Shown here in pieces: positions 1-11,733 of a stretch of 64,000 bases of DNA. The translations under genes and the position numbers were made by a program. The notes under the pieces are model-generated. The model did no database searches. It saw only the letters and a program-made list of their open reading frames with translations, and was not told where the DNA came from. The stretch lies in contig OZ176051.1 of the NCBI GenBank assembly GCA_964247055.1, positions 11,222,001 through 11,286,000 of the forward strand, written 5' to 3'. This DNA is from Paragordius varius (taxonomy: Eukaryota > Nematomorpha). Numbering within the stretch: position 1 is the first letter of the stretch; the number at the start of each line of letters is the position of its first letter.

Positions 1-89
1 TAAAAATGATAAAATGGGTGAATAATACACTATTTGATTGATAAAAGTTAAAGACAATATAAAGACAAAGGTCCAATCAAGTGTTCATG

Positions 90-930
90 GACCAACTCGA
101 AGTGTTCTCTTAAGGTGCAAATAATATATGAAAGGCATGAAATAATAGCCGATTGAACTTTGCAGCATTCGTCAGGCCATTTTCCAACGTCTTCCAGATT
201 ATTGAATTGCTGTCTGAGGGCGTGTGCCTGATAGACAGAGGTAATAATGGCCTTAAATAAATACGGTGGATGTGGAAGAATTCCCCATCGAAGCTATTTT
301 AAGGTATCTTTCTGGTTTTGCTGTGGAATTGCCAAGTAACAAAATTACTTTGTAGTGTTTTCTGGCTCATTTCCGTTTTTAAATAAGGCATAATTTCATT
401 TGATGCCGATAGCGTTGTGTATAAACGGTTTCACTGATGAGCTTTAAATACAAAACAGCATAATCTTCTTCTTAAGCGTGTCCTTGATATTGATAACCAT
501 CTTGGGAAGCCAGAATTTATTCCCCTTTGGATCGACAGGGCCACTCTTCCCTCGTCACAATGCGATCAAAAAATGATTTGCTTTCACGAACAGGATTTTA
601 CAATCCTCTTGGTGATTTTTAATTTGACGTTCATTCGAATGGTGTTATAACCATTATCAAGTTTATTGGTCGTTACCAATGCTCGAAATATGCACTGATT
701 GTATTTTGTGGCCATCTAATACTTCTGCCAATTACCGTTGAATCCGAGTTGAATCATAATCCAATAATTCTGCCTTTTATTGTATTCTAAATTATGTGGC
801 TCTTTCGAATTGAGATAACTTTCATCGAAACCAGGTTTACATGTGTTTATTGATGAGGCATGTTTACCGTGTTGACAGCAAACAATGACCTTCAACAGCC
901 TGTTTCTTGTAAGAGAGAAATGCATCTGCA
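90..930 (-). mobile_element. Decayed mariner-like transposase (copy 1)
   Basis: Read on the minus strand, broken pieces resemble a mariner (Tc1/mariner, SETMAR-like) transposase in order from high to low coordinates. A piece resembling FDRIVT-x-E lies near 560-590, KDTLKKKIMLFC (compare LHPKKVMLCVWW) near 470, HPPY (compare HPPYSPDLAP) near 270, and FNNLEDVGKWPDE (compare FNSLEDVKKWLDE) near 200. The frame shifts several times and stops are frequent, so it is a fossil. No terminal repeats or TA duplication could be placed. The family call rests on these short motifs in the correct order. Confidence 0.55.
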
Positions 931-1464
931 GTTAATCTTTTTCAGCCAAAAAATTTGACATGATTATTGAATGATATAAATAAGACTCTAATTTTTTCCA
1001 GCTCAATCTGTTTTTTTTGTCGTATATCAGATGAATAAAATGGCGTCTAGTCTAATTAATCTGCTTCGTATTTTTCGGTGAAGTCGTCTCTTAACTGAAG
1101 ACTTTTACAAATTAAATTTAATTATCAAGTATAATCATGCTATAGAATATAATCATTTATTTTTTGCAATTATTATAGTTATCTATATCTAAAGTGACCA
1201 GACGTCCCGTTTTTTTACACTTTGTCCCGCGTCCCGCTACGTTTTTTAAATGTCCCGCTTTTTCACGATTATATAAAAAAATAATTTTTTAAATACAAAT
1301 AAGTTTTTTTTATCCGTTTAAATTTTTTATCATTAAATATCTTTAAAATCTATATAATTATTAAATTAAAATTTTTTATTTTTAAATTAAAGATATTTAT
1401 TTTTTTCGAATTTATATCATATGATTATACACTTTCCTTCCTACTACTACTGTCATTATTATCA

Positions 1465-1860
1465 AAAAGCCAAGTTAATACCACAAATCTCTAGATTAAA
1501 AGACAAATTAATACCACAAATCGGTAGCTACGTTTATTTCAGATTAAGGTAATATAATATTACTATGCTAATATTTTAGTTTTATTACTTGCTAACATAT
1601 CAAAAAGCCAAATTAATACCATAAATCGGTAGCTTAAAAGACAAATTGATACCACAATTCGGTACCTTACACGTTTATTCCAGAAAATTAAGGTAATATA
1701 ATATTTATTATACTAATATTTTGGTTTTATTACTTCCCAAAGGCCAAATTAATACCACAAATCGGTAGCTTAAAAGACAAATTGATACCACAAATCGGTA
1801 CCTTACACGTTTATTCCAGAAAATTAAAGTATATAATATTATTATACTAATAGTAGTTTA
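1465..1860. repeat. Three tandem ~130-bp subterminal repeats
   Basis: Inside the 5' part of the hAT element a segment of about 130 bp is repeated three times (roughly 1,465-1,588, 1,590-1,736 and 1,738-1,860). Each begins with AAGCCAA-TTAATACCA and contains AATCGGTAG and TTTATTCCAG. Subterminal repeats of this kind are common transposase-binding regions in hAT elements, but that role is inferred. Copies lie at about 18,016-18,415 and 33,047-33,450 in units 2 and 3. Confidence 0.7.
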
Positions 1861-4199
1861 TAAATATGAACACAAAAAGAGGTTGTAAATTCAACGATGA
1901 ATTAATGAAAGATTTTCCTTTTATTAAAAAAAACGAAGAATGAATCATCTGTTAAATGTCTTGTATTCGAGGGGGAATGCACCCTAGCAAATGACGCATG
2001 ATATTACAAAGCATATGGAAACACAGAAACATAAAAAATTTAGATATGGCGGCATCATCTTACAAAATGAGCGATTTTATTCGAAAAACCGTTTTTGGAG
2101 AGGAAGAAAAGAATTTGGCACTAGCTGAGGGCCTGTTATTTTTTCACTCCGTTAATCACAATCATTCCTTTAGATCTATGGACTGTACCTCACAGGTTAT
2201 TCTCACGTTATTCCATAAAAAATTTACATGTGCCCGTACAAAGGCTGAAGCCATTGTGTGCAATGTCCTTACGCCACATGCATTTTCTGAAATACAAAAA
2301 GATTTGCTGAATTAATTTCTTATCCATACTCTGATGCATCAAATCACCATGAAACAAAATTATTTCCCACTTAAATTTTAATTCAGAAACCGGAGTAAAA
2401 ATTAAAATTTTAGATTTAATTTCTGTACCCGGTGAAAATTCCGAAATAATATTTACTTCAATAATGCATATTCTAGAAAAAAATAATTTAAAAGAACAAA
2501 ATTATCGCATATTGCGCTGACAACACCAATACGAACTTCGGTGGAAAAGCAAGTAGGGGAACGAATAATATTCAAAATTAGCAGATAATCTTAATCAAAA
2601 CATTATTGGCGTTGGGTGTGCAGCGCATATAATACACAACGCTATTCAAACAGCTGCTGATTTGTTACCCCTAGATGTGGAAAATGTAGTTGTTAAAATA
2701 TATTCCTATTTTTATATATACACAGTACATGTTGAAACGCTTAAAGAATTCTGTGAAAATGCAGAAGTTCAATATCAAAAAATGCTTGGATATTGTAAAA
2801 CTCGTTGGTTAGCTTTTATGCCAGCTATCGAAAGAATTTTAAAAATGTATGATCCTTTAAAATCTTTTTTTTACCTCAGGACAAATGTCCTACAACTTTA
2901 AAGTTTTTTGAAAGTGATTTTTAAATATGGTTAGAATTCTTACATAATCAAGCTTCTCTTTACCAAAATGTTATAAAATTTAGAAGATGACAAAATTTCG
3001 GCAATCGAAGTAGCCAATGAAGTTAGTAACCTAAAATTCCAATGTCAAGAACGGTTAGAAAATAATTTTATACCATTAACCATCCGCAATATAATAAATA
3101 ATTTAGAAAAACAAGGCTTAATAAATCGCCAAGATATCCTGTCCCATATAAAAATGTTTTGTACAAACTGTAAAGATTATTTGGAAGACTGGACGACGCA
3201 ATTCAACGAAATTGATCATTTTCATTGGATAACATTAAAATCACAATTTAATTGGTGCGATATTCAAAAATCATTTGATTATATCTGCTCCCAAAAATTC
3301 TCAAAAAGTAATCTTTCAGAAAATGATCTTTTTTCTGAAGTATCAATAGTTAAAAGATATATTAATTATGAAAAACTTAAATTATGGACAAAAGAAAAAT
3401 ATACAGTAGAAAAGAAATGGTTGGAAATATTTGATCATTTTGAAGCCAACTATATTACATACAATAATATTTTAAAAATTGTGGAATTCGCACTATCTTT
3501 ACCTGGAACCAACGCTGCTACTGAGCGCGTTTTTTCCACAGTAAATCAGGTGTGGACATCGGAAAAATCGAATTTAAATGTTGAAACTTTAAAGGCCGTT
3601 TTATCTGTCAAATATTATTTGACAAATTCTTGTGAAGACTTCTACAAAATTTTAAAAAATGATGGCAATCTGCTAAAACGCATTCACTCAAACAAAAAAT
3701 ATACCAAAGAATAAAATATTTTCTTTAAAGTTTTTGTGTTAAAAAATAAACAAAATTACTTAAAATATTGTATAAGTCTTCATAATTTGTCAAATTATAA
3801 TTGAGCAAAAATGGCTTTTATTCAACATTTAAATCTGATTCCGTGTCCTTACTTAATTACTGTGGAAAAACGCGTTCAATAGCAGTGGTTCAGGTAAAGA
3901 TAATGCAAATTCTAGAATTAAAATATTATTGTATGGAACATAATTTGTTTAAAAATGATTATTTTAACCATTTCTATCCTACGTATTTTTTTCTGTTGTC
4001 CATAATATAAGTTTTCATTCAATATATTTATTTAATAATGAGACTTCATAAAAAAGTGTCATTGTGAACCGTCTTGTATTCCAAATAATCGTTTCTGTTT
4101 GTATAAAACATTTTTATATTCTGGCTATTCATTTAGCCTTGTTTTTATGGATGCTTTATAATATTGCGATTAGGTAATAGTATAAAATTATTTTCTAAC

Positions 4200-4560
4200 C
4201 TTTTTGACTTGGAATTTTGACCTTTGTCCTGTGATAAAAAATAGGATTCTAGGAGATCACATTTTTATAAATATTTCAATAGCTGGCAAAAAAGCTAACC
4301 AACAGTTTTACAATATCCAAGCATTTTAACATCTATATTTTCCACATTCAGGGGTAACAAATCAGTAGCTGTTTGAATAGCGTTGTGTAGCTGCCAATAA
4401 TGTTTTAATTAAGATTATTCGCTAAATTGTTAAAAATATTTTTTGTGCCGCTTCTTGCATCACCCAGCGCACTTTGTGATGATTTCGTCTTTTTTATTTT
4501 TTTCTAGAATATTACAATCACTTCACCCTTTGTTCGTGCACATGTAAATTTATTGAATAA
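4200..4560 (-). mobile_element. Inverted hAT transposase fragment inside the composite element
   Basis: Read on the minus strand, this stretch is a diverged, internally deleted copy of about 2,210-2,890 in the same element. Shared landmarks in order are AAATTTACATGTGC, ATTCTAGAAAAAAATAA, ACAACGCTATTCAAACAGCT, GATTTGTTACCCC and GCTTGGATATTGTAAAACT. The right third of the element is therefore the 5' portion of a second, older hAT copy in the opposite direction. This explains why both termini look like hAT left ends. The equivalent stretch is at about 20,760-21,120 in unit 2 and 35,815-36,175 in unit 3. Confidence 0.75.
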
Positions 4561-5139
4561 GGTACAAACAACCTGTAAGGTACAAATTTTTTTATATTTA
4601 TAATGTATTTGTGTTAAAAATAAATAAATATTACAATGAATTTTTTGTATAAAAATTTTTGGTTGTACCCCCCAATGACCCCCCCCCCCCCTTTGTCTCA
4701 GATTTGTCCCGCTTTTTTCTTCAAAAAATCTGGTCACCTTATTCTACGATCTTAGATAAGAAACAAAAAAACATATAAATATGCATGAGAATCAATTATC
4801 TGAAATGAAACAAATTCTACGATTTGATTATCAAACAATAAACTTTATGACAAAACACTGTTCCCTGATTTCGATAAAAGACGAGGAGGAGCCCTGAGTC
4901 TGTAACAAAAATAAGAACTGTTTTCAGATTTCATGCAGATCCCGGGCATCAAATTACTATTAAGCTAGTTTTTGGGTGAACTTTATAACAAATCTCATAT
5001 CTTAATGTATGCAAGCCTCAAAAATTTAAAGTCAATCAGTATCTGATGTGATTTTTGTCAAATGAAAATTTGTATAAAAACTATTATTTTATCATAAAAA
5101 AATGTGTAAATAAACTTTAATTTATTTATTATCATAAAA

Positions 5140-5266
5140 TGTGAATTAGATTGTCATAATAAATTAGGAATTCTTCCGATTCTGTGCGATCTTTAATGAC
5201 AACGTTTCCTGTAATATTTAAATCATAGAAGTTTTCATATCTATTGCTTTTATTATCTGATCTATC
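5140..5266 (-). pseudogene. Unrecognised protein-coding remnant
   Basis: On the minus strand one frame reads RSDNKSNRYENFYDLNI followed by TGNVVIKDRTESEEFL. This has a protein-like composition unusual for the surrounding AT-rich DNA, and it is conserved in units 2 (about 21,705-21,830) and 3 (about 36,730-36,855). A stop precedes it and the frame closes soon after, so it looks like an old exon or retrocopy fragment. I do not recognise the family. Confidence 0.3.
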
Positions 5267-5973
5267 TCATAATAATTCTTTGTTACTGTCAACAAATCTT
5301 TTTGAAGATTTTTATAGGCTTCTTTTTTTGAATTACAACATACGGCACTATAGATTTATTTAAAACTATGGGATATCTAAAAGATTAAATATTATTAAAT
5401 TACTTTATTTAGGTATACTTATATCGGTTTTAGGCATGGTTTAAGGACACTCGAGAGTCAATCAGATGTGTTTTTTATATGAATTATAAGGAAACCCTTT
5501 CTTTGAAAAAGTGAGCATAGGAAACTTAAAGAGTTTCCTTTTTTTATTCACTCCACCCATTATATTCTCTAGAAATTAATAGTATTGTTTCTATATCCTC
5601 GAAATCCGTCTTTGATTTCGATTTTTAATATATAATTAGAACAACTGCGCTTTTAAAATCAAGAAAAAACTATCCAATTATGATTTAGGTATTTAAGATT
5701 AATATTTCTCTTTCTATCATATAGGGTAATTAACAAAATATCCAAACAATAAGCGAATTTGATATACATTTAATACCGTAAAAAAGATTAGACAAAATAT
5801 ATATTTATGATTGTCCAATATCATAGAATTATTATGAAGTAAATTTTAATTCATCGACATAGACCATTCATGTTTATCTGTAATTGGGATTTATATGTAT
5901 ATTAAAATATTTTTGATTTAATTATATTTAAACATGTAAAATAAGGTAAAAATATTTATTTTTAGCTCACTTA

Positions 5974-6075
5974 CAGTAGCGTATGGTATAAAACATTATT
6001 AGTCCATAAAAGAACAAAAAAATGTTTTTTTTATAAAAACAAGTCTAGTTGTATAACAGCCATAATATCCCCTTA
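5974..6075 (+). mobile_element. Single MITE arm (copy 1)
   Basis: Starts CAGTAGCGTATGGTATAAAAC and runs to AATATCCCCTT. It matches the left arm and loop of the palindromic MITE at 63,811-63,977. The right arm is absent. Copies are at about 22,545 and 37,548 in the other units. Confidence 0.6.
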
Positions 6076-7654
6076 ACACATATTTAAGTTTTAACTTTCA
6101 AATAATTTACATACATTTTAATTTATTGAAAAAGGATGTTTGCTTACTTTACGTGTAATAAAAAAATTAAAAAGTTAAACGTTGTAGAATGTTATTGGTG
6201 GGCAAAAGAAATAATTACAAAATTTTTACCATATGCATGCGTTTATTTATCATTATTCAATTCAATTAATAAAATCAATGTTTGGAATATGGCAACAACG
6301 CCATACATTAAACTGGTTGAATAAAATATTCTCGTCTTTCCGTGTGCTCATGATATTAGGCCTTTATGTCGTTATATTTACTGTATCTTTCGCACTGATC
6401 ATATTCTTATTCGAGTATAAGGGTAATGCAAAATATTTCTAGCTATTTTTATTAATAAGTAAAAGGACATTACCGGGATATGGTTATATATTAATTTTTT
6501 TATAATTGTATGATTTTAATGTGTTAAATAATTCTTTATTTTAAATGACCCTAATGACAATTGTCATATAAATTATATTACTCTTACCGAGAACAAGTTT
6601 TCAAATAAGAATAACCAATATAAATATGCTTAAAAAATATTTTCAACATCGATAATGTAAAAATAAGCATTCAAGATTGAATTCTATAAATGCAATGCCG
6701 AATTGATCGAATATATGATATTAAAATTTATAATAAACTTGATTCATGTCCATTAAAACTAAATATATATAGTTTTTCTAATAGTATTTTTGATTAGTTA
6801 AACAAATTTGCTCTTAATATCCAAAATGTAAATGGGGTCAAATTCGATGTTAATCAACTGTATTAGATTAATTATAAAGTTATAATAAGCACATCATGCA
6901 GACAATTATAAAAAATTATAAGCTTTAACTTTGTACTTCTCTATAAATACCATTTAAAGGATATTGGGATTTGGAAAAAATTGAACATAGTAATATCAGG
7001 CAATGGATAATTAGCTTTAATTATTGCTAACTGATTCACATTTCGCTGGTGCATTATTGCTAAAAACAATACTAAATGTATATAAAAAATTAGAAACTGT
7101 GGTGATTAGCGCTAGGGAGATATTATTTGCACCAAGGAAGGGATCCCTGCCAAAATTATTAATGCTAAACATCCACTATAGCTGAATAGTAGGCAAAATC
7201 AATACGCCTGAAAAGAATTTCAGACAAATATATAAAAACCGAACTTAAGGTTAAAGTCCAGGGAGATATAAATATGGCATATTGATTTTCACTTCTGATA
7301 GCCGATTATTAGAATATATTAAATGCACATAAAATACTTACAACTAACATTTTACATAAAGCATGATGTCCTTCTGTTTCATTAAATTATCTTTGATTAC
7401 TGGAATATCTGACTGCTGAAAACCGGTTTGAGTTTTTTTTCTTTGTATGTAACGTGATCTCTCACCCTCAATTTTTCGGATTCGGAGAACTGGTGTGTTT
7501 TTATACTAAAATTCAAAAAATAAAAAATTTTACATTGACCCTAAATTTGGAACTCTTTAGATGTGTTAAATCTTAGGGTTTTGATAGAAATTTGACTTAA
7601 CCATCAATTTCAAAAAACAAAAATCTTGCATATTAATTCAGCTGTGTAATTTCC

Positions 7655-8010
7655 TACAGGGTTCAGAAATCAAATTCTAGTAGTTTCAGATTATGCATAT
7701 CTCGGAGGTCTTATAAACAATAATAAGGGCTATTTAGGTATCAATTGCGATAGAAAAATTAAAATTGTAAAAAATATGACTATATATGGAAGTCCCCTAA
7801 CATCAAACCATCAACTAATATTAGGCTTATCTTCTTTAATCTTCCCGGCACTGTTGTAGGGATCTGAAAGCTGAATTATAAAAAAGTGACGAGTGTTTGA
7901 GAAACGCATTTAATGGGGCTGGCAGAAAGCTTTACAAATAACATGGCAAGACATAATAAATTCGATATTTCTCGAAAAAAATCCGACAATGGCTCAAACC
8001 GACCATTGCC
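7655..8010 (+). mobile_element. LINE 3' coding tail (copy 1)
   Basis: A plus-strand frame reads SDYAYLGGLINNNKG, then LGLSSLIFPALL-GSES, RVFEKRI and ITWQDIINS. This is the typical end of a non-LTR retrotransposon polymerase (compare YLG-x-I-x-x-x-G, SLVLPVLLYGSESW, FERR and ISW). Several stops interrupt it, and no RT core is present upstream. It is a truncated dead fragment within the sulfotransferase intron. Confidence 0.6.
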
Positions 8011-8689
8011 TAATAATGAAATTATCGAATTTTTGACATAGTCTTATAATACAAAATTTAGAATAGCATCTAGCGGGTCGTTGCAAAATGAGCTCGGAAG
8101 ATCTAAGCCAGAACACAAACTCTTCATTTTACAACCTTATAAACTTCACCAACACAAATCGCGAATTGGCCTACGTAAAGGCTTTAAATACACATTTAGC
8201 TTCATACAATAATACAATACAGAGTCGGGCTTTCAGAATCCGAAAGAAATTGTGGAGTCAAACGTTATATATGAATGTAGCGATGTTAAATTATTGCCTT
8301 TGTTTGATACTTTATTATATTTTTGGTTTTGGGATGATTATGCACACCTTGCTTAAACTTGTAAATAAACAACGATATTCAAGTTACTTTGGAAATATAA
8401 TAAACACTGTTTCTTGTATTAATAAAAAAATCCCATATTTTAAGTAGTGGCCCGAACATGATTAACAGCTTATTTTCAAATTTAAAAAATTTACTGCTAA
8501 AATGAATATAAATTGTTTATTATTTTTGACGCAATTATTTACCTATTATATTGGCGAATCGAATATATAGAAATAAAAAATGGTGAGGATGAAATAAGAT
8601 TATATTTTTATAGAGGGAGAGGAAGGCATATGAGCACAATATCATAGGGGAAAAATTACAGGAAAAAAAGATATTGAAGTGTTAGAAAT
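8011..8689. other. Intron stretch with unassigned open frame
   Basis: A 119-codon plus-strand frame (8,088-8,447) begins MSSEDLSQNTNSSFYNLINF. In units 2 and 3 it is broken by small changes, so it is not a conserved gene. It might be the 5' end of the Penelope-like element that follows, but no diagnostic motif supports this. Confidence 0.35.
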
Positions 8690-10200
8690 TATTTTCTAAA
8701 AAAATTGGGAGCTGTCTTGAAAATGATATAACACGAAAACACTTATCTATAAATACGACCAGAATATTTTGAACTTTGATTAAAAAACTTCCTAATCCCT
8801 CAATCGTGATTCTCCTGGCAGATAAAGGTTATGACGCAGATGAACAGCAAAATTTACGTTGAAAAAGGGATTGATATAATACATTTACTATACTACAATC
8901 CGAAAAGACCCCACTCAAAGATTGACAAACTTGGTAAAAAAAGCGGTAAAAAAAACTAGAATATTGAAACAACATGCATACCAAAATTCACCATTCCACC
9001 CCATATGAATGTGGCCCTGAAAACTCACAAACCTGAAATACACTTACGACCAGCTGTCGTTAGTATTAACACACCGCTTTCTAAACTACTCATAAAACAA
9101 CCATTTGCACATATCCTCCATCACGTACAAAATAATATGATGAATAAAATTAAAACAATGCATCTGAAAGAGTCTAACATACTAGTCATCCTGAACATAC
9201 AATCTCTTTTCGCAATTATCCCGAGAAATCAAGTAGGATCTATCATCGAAAAATAGGTGATGGCTTACACCCCATCATTCCGAAGTTATAAATATGCCTT
9301 TCAAATTGTTTTTTGAAGCAAAACTACCTACAATACACTGGTACCTCCATGAGATCCAGTTTCTCTCCATAACTAGCTGACATATACATGAAATCTTTCG
9401 AAAAACTTATGTTCGAATCCCACTATCCCCCAGATGTTGGCATCGATATGTGGGTGATATATTCTCACCTTTCTAGACTTTAATAACATAAATCCCAATA
9501 GGTTCTTTATGTAACACAGCCACTACGAAATACAATTCCTAGATGTTCAACTAAAAATCAAGATTGGTATGTTCCAACATATGTCTTTAGAAAGGCACAC
9601 ATATTTATACTTAAATGCAAATTTCCATAATCATCCAGCTCGTTCGCTCTCAGCTTTAAATACTCTCATACACCGAGCCAATACTCTTTGTAATGAATAT
9701 AATCTAAGAAATGAAAACTTTTAAAACCACATTTCAACAAAATGGCTATCCAGTTAACATTTTTAATAAATTAAACACCCATAGGATTCAGTCTCTTCTT
9801 TCGTTTTACCTTACATAAAAAATGTCACGACCAAAATCCGACATGTTCTTAAAAAATATGAAGTTAAAGCTATATATATGCCTTTCAATAAATTTAACCT
9901 GTTCCTGCAATGTCAAATACATGGGTGAATCAGGACGCTTAATTTTAACACGATGAAATAAACATGACCAATACATTCTTGCCCGCAAACTCTCTTTGGG
10001 ATTAGCACAGCAAATACACAATGATCTTCACTTTATATCTCATTAAGAAATCGTTTGCAACTAATAATTACAATAAACGCCGGATATGTGAATCTATAGA
10101 GATTATATCAAATCCTAGACTCGATCGTGAAGACGGCGCAGTTATATCGTCAATTTGGTACCTCCTAGTACACCCAAAATATTATTTGTAAAGACGACAA
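8690..10200 (+). mobile_element. Penelope-like element fragment (copy 1)
   Basis: Plus-strand frames resemble the reverse transcriptase of Penelope-like elements. A segment like ILLADKGYDAD (compare ILPADKGN) lies near 8,810-8,840, and LKTHKPEIHLRPAVVSINTP (compare PKIHK-LRPIVSSINSP) at 9,020-9,075. These are followed by VILNIQSLFAIIPRNQ (compare SFDVVSLFTNIP), VFRKAH-YLNAN-HNHPARSL near 9,580-9,660, and KIRHVLKKYEVKAIYMPFN near 9,825. A GIY-YIG-like tail with DREDGAVISSIW lies near 10,120. The order fits an RT-plus-GIY-YIG polyprotein. Many interruptions show that it is dead. Confidence 0.65.
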
Positions 10201-10245
10201 CTGTTGTTTTTACAGATTACATTAAACCTCCTAAGAATATACCAT

Positions 10246-10455
10246 TTCCCAGTCTAAATAAACGTTTTCCCAGTCTATCGAAACATTTTCCCAATCAATC
10301 GAAACGTTTTCCCAGTCAATCGAAACGTTTTCCCAGTCAATCAAAACGTTTTCCCAGTCAATAGAAACATTTTCCCAGTCAATAGAAACATTTTCCCAGT
10401 CAATAAAAACATTTTCCCAATCAATAAAAACGTTTTCCCAGTCAATAAAAACGGT
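10246..10455. repeat. 21-bp repeat array, left arm of foldback element
   Basis: About ten head-to-tail copies of a 21-bp unit with core TTTTCCCAGTCAAT. Because 21 is divisible by three, the array is an open frame on the minus strand encoding a 7-residue repeat (V-S/F-I-D-W-E-N). This is probably a by-product of repeat length rather than a real protein. Confidence 0.85.
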
Positions 10456-11523
10456 TTTATTTTTGATGATAAATATCAAAACAAGATAGAAAAATAACTT
10501 TTAACCGTTATTAGCGTAATATTAGGATATTATTTTTTATGAATTAACAATCATTGAATGAAAATATTTTTTTATATTCCAATACTTAATCATTAATAAT
10601 TTATTCTTTAAGAGCTATATTTTATGAACTGGAAGAATATTTTATGGTTTTTAAGTATTTTATGAAAATATTTAATAAGTTTTTTATTTTATCGTTGGTT
10701 CGCATTTATATTCAAGGCTAACTTTTAAAGTCTATAGTTACGGATAATAAAATTTATAAAAATATACCATTTTTATCTCAAATTGGTTATTTAACGCTTC
10801 AAATTGGAAACATGTCGAATAAAATACTGTCGGAAAAAATCTGAACAAAACATGGTTTTAAATATGTTTTTCATTCAAAAATATTTTTTAAAAAAGGATA
10901 TTCTAACACAATGGCTTTGCGGGCCGCATTTTTAACCCAAAAAGCACGGCGTTTCGTATTCGTATTATATAAGGACATTCATAAATAATTTATTCGATCT
11001 TAGACATAAGACTGTAAAGTACAAACACAATATATTTTTTTAATTCGTTGTCAATTTTATAAACTCATTCAGAATAATAGCGTAAGAAATATGAATTTTA
11101 CTAAGATTTTCTTAGGCCTCCGATGAACCATATGATAAATATAAAAATAGGGTAAAATTTATGTTTGAGACCCCATATGAAGCGTTAAATAACCAATTTG
11201 AGATAAAAATGGTATATTTTTATAAATTTTATTATCCGTAACTATAGACTTTAAAAGTTAGCCTCGAATATAAATGCGAACCAACGATAAAATAAAAAAC
11301 TTATTAAATATTTTCATAAAATACTTAAAAACCATAAAATATTCTTCCAGTTCATAAAATATAGCTCTTAAAGAATAAATTATTAATGATTAAGTATTGG
11401 AATATAAAAAAATATTTTCATTCAATGATTGTTAATTCATAAAAAATAATATCCTAATATTACGCTAATAACGGTTAAAAGTTATTTTTCTATCTTGTTT
11501 TGATATTTATCATCAAAAATAAA

Positions 11524-11733
11524 ACCGTTTTTATTGACTGGGAAAACGTTTTTATTGATTGGGAAAATGTTTTTATTGACTGGGAAAATGTTTCTATTGA
11601 CTGGGAAAATGTTTCTATTGACTGGGAAAACGTTTCGATTGACTGGGAAAACGTTTCGATTGACTGGGAAAACGTTTCGATTGATTAGGAAAACGTTTCG
11701 ATTGACTGGGAAAACGTTTATTTAGACTGGGAA
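11524..11733. repeat. 21-bp repeat array, right arm of foldback element
   Basis: Mirror image of the left array: about ten 21-bp units with core ATTGACTGGGAAAA. One unit carries a base change that turns the encoded Trp codon into a stop, which argues against selection for the 7-residue repeat. Confidence 0.85.

Larger units (their letters stand above)
1190..4741 (+). mobile_element. hAT transposon with inverted hAT piece at right end (copy 1)
   Basis: The ends are imperfect inverted repeats: TAAAGTGACCAGA at the left and, on the other strand, TAAGGTGACCAGA at the right, each followed by GTCCCG/GCGGGAC-rich sequence. Between them, plus-strand frames match hAT transposase. A BED-like DITKHMETQKHK and SMDCTSQVILTLFHKKF-CARTKAEAI lie at 1,998-2,315, and a middle piece at 2,662-2,901. 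The C-terminal dimerisation region at 3,154-3,714 contains FALSLPGTNAATERVFS. The reading frame is interrupted between these blocks, so the copy is not autonomous. No convincing 8-bp target duplication was found. All three full units carry it at the same place, so it predates the tandem amplification. Confidence 0.75.
4742..6277. other. Non-coding stretch upstream of sulfotransferase exon 1 (copy 1)
   Basis: No intact gene here. It holds a short fossil coding fragment on the minus strand (5,140-5,266), a degraded hairpin near 5,490-5,540 that is perfect in units 2 and 3, and one arm of a MITE (5,974 to about 6,075). Promoter elements for the sulfotransferase should lie here, but none can be assigned from sequence alone. 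The equivalent stretches are 21,296-22,851 and 36,334-37,855. Confidence 0.6.

Noticed and set aside
716-925. 69-codon minus-strand open frame at the unit start, also in unit 3
   Set aside because: It overlaps the N-terminal side of the mariner fossil, is broken in units 2 and 4, and has no independent homology.
4678-4692. Poly-C run of about a dozen bases in each hAT copy
   Set aside because: Its length varies between units, as expected for a homopolymer or sequencing error; no function inferred.
9806-10021. 71-codon minus-strand frame beginning MCICCANPKESL, present in all units
   Set aside because: It is the antisense shadow of the Penelope-like C-terminal region, which reads KIRHVLKKYEVKAIYMPFN on the plus strand.
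10155-10479. Apparent repetitive proteins encoded on both strands of the foldback arms
   Set aside because: Any 21-bp tandem repeat without stops gives long open frames. The mirrored arm has an internal stop, and there is no start or splice context.
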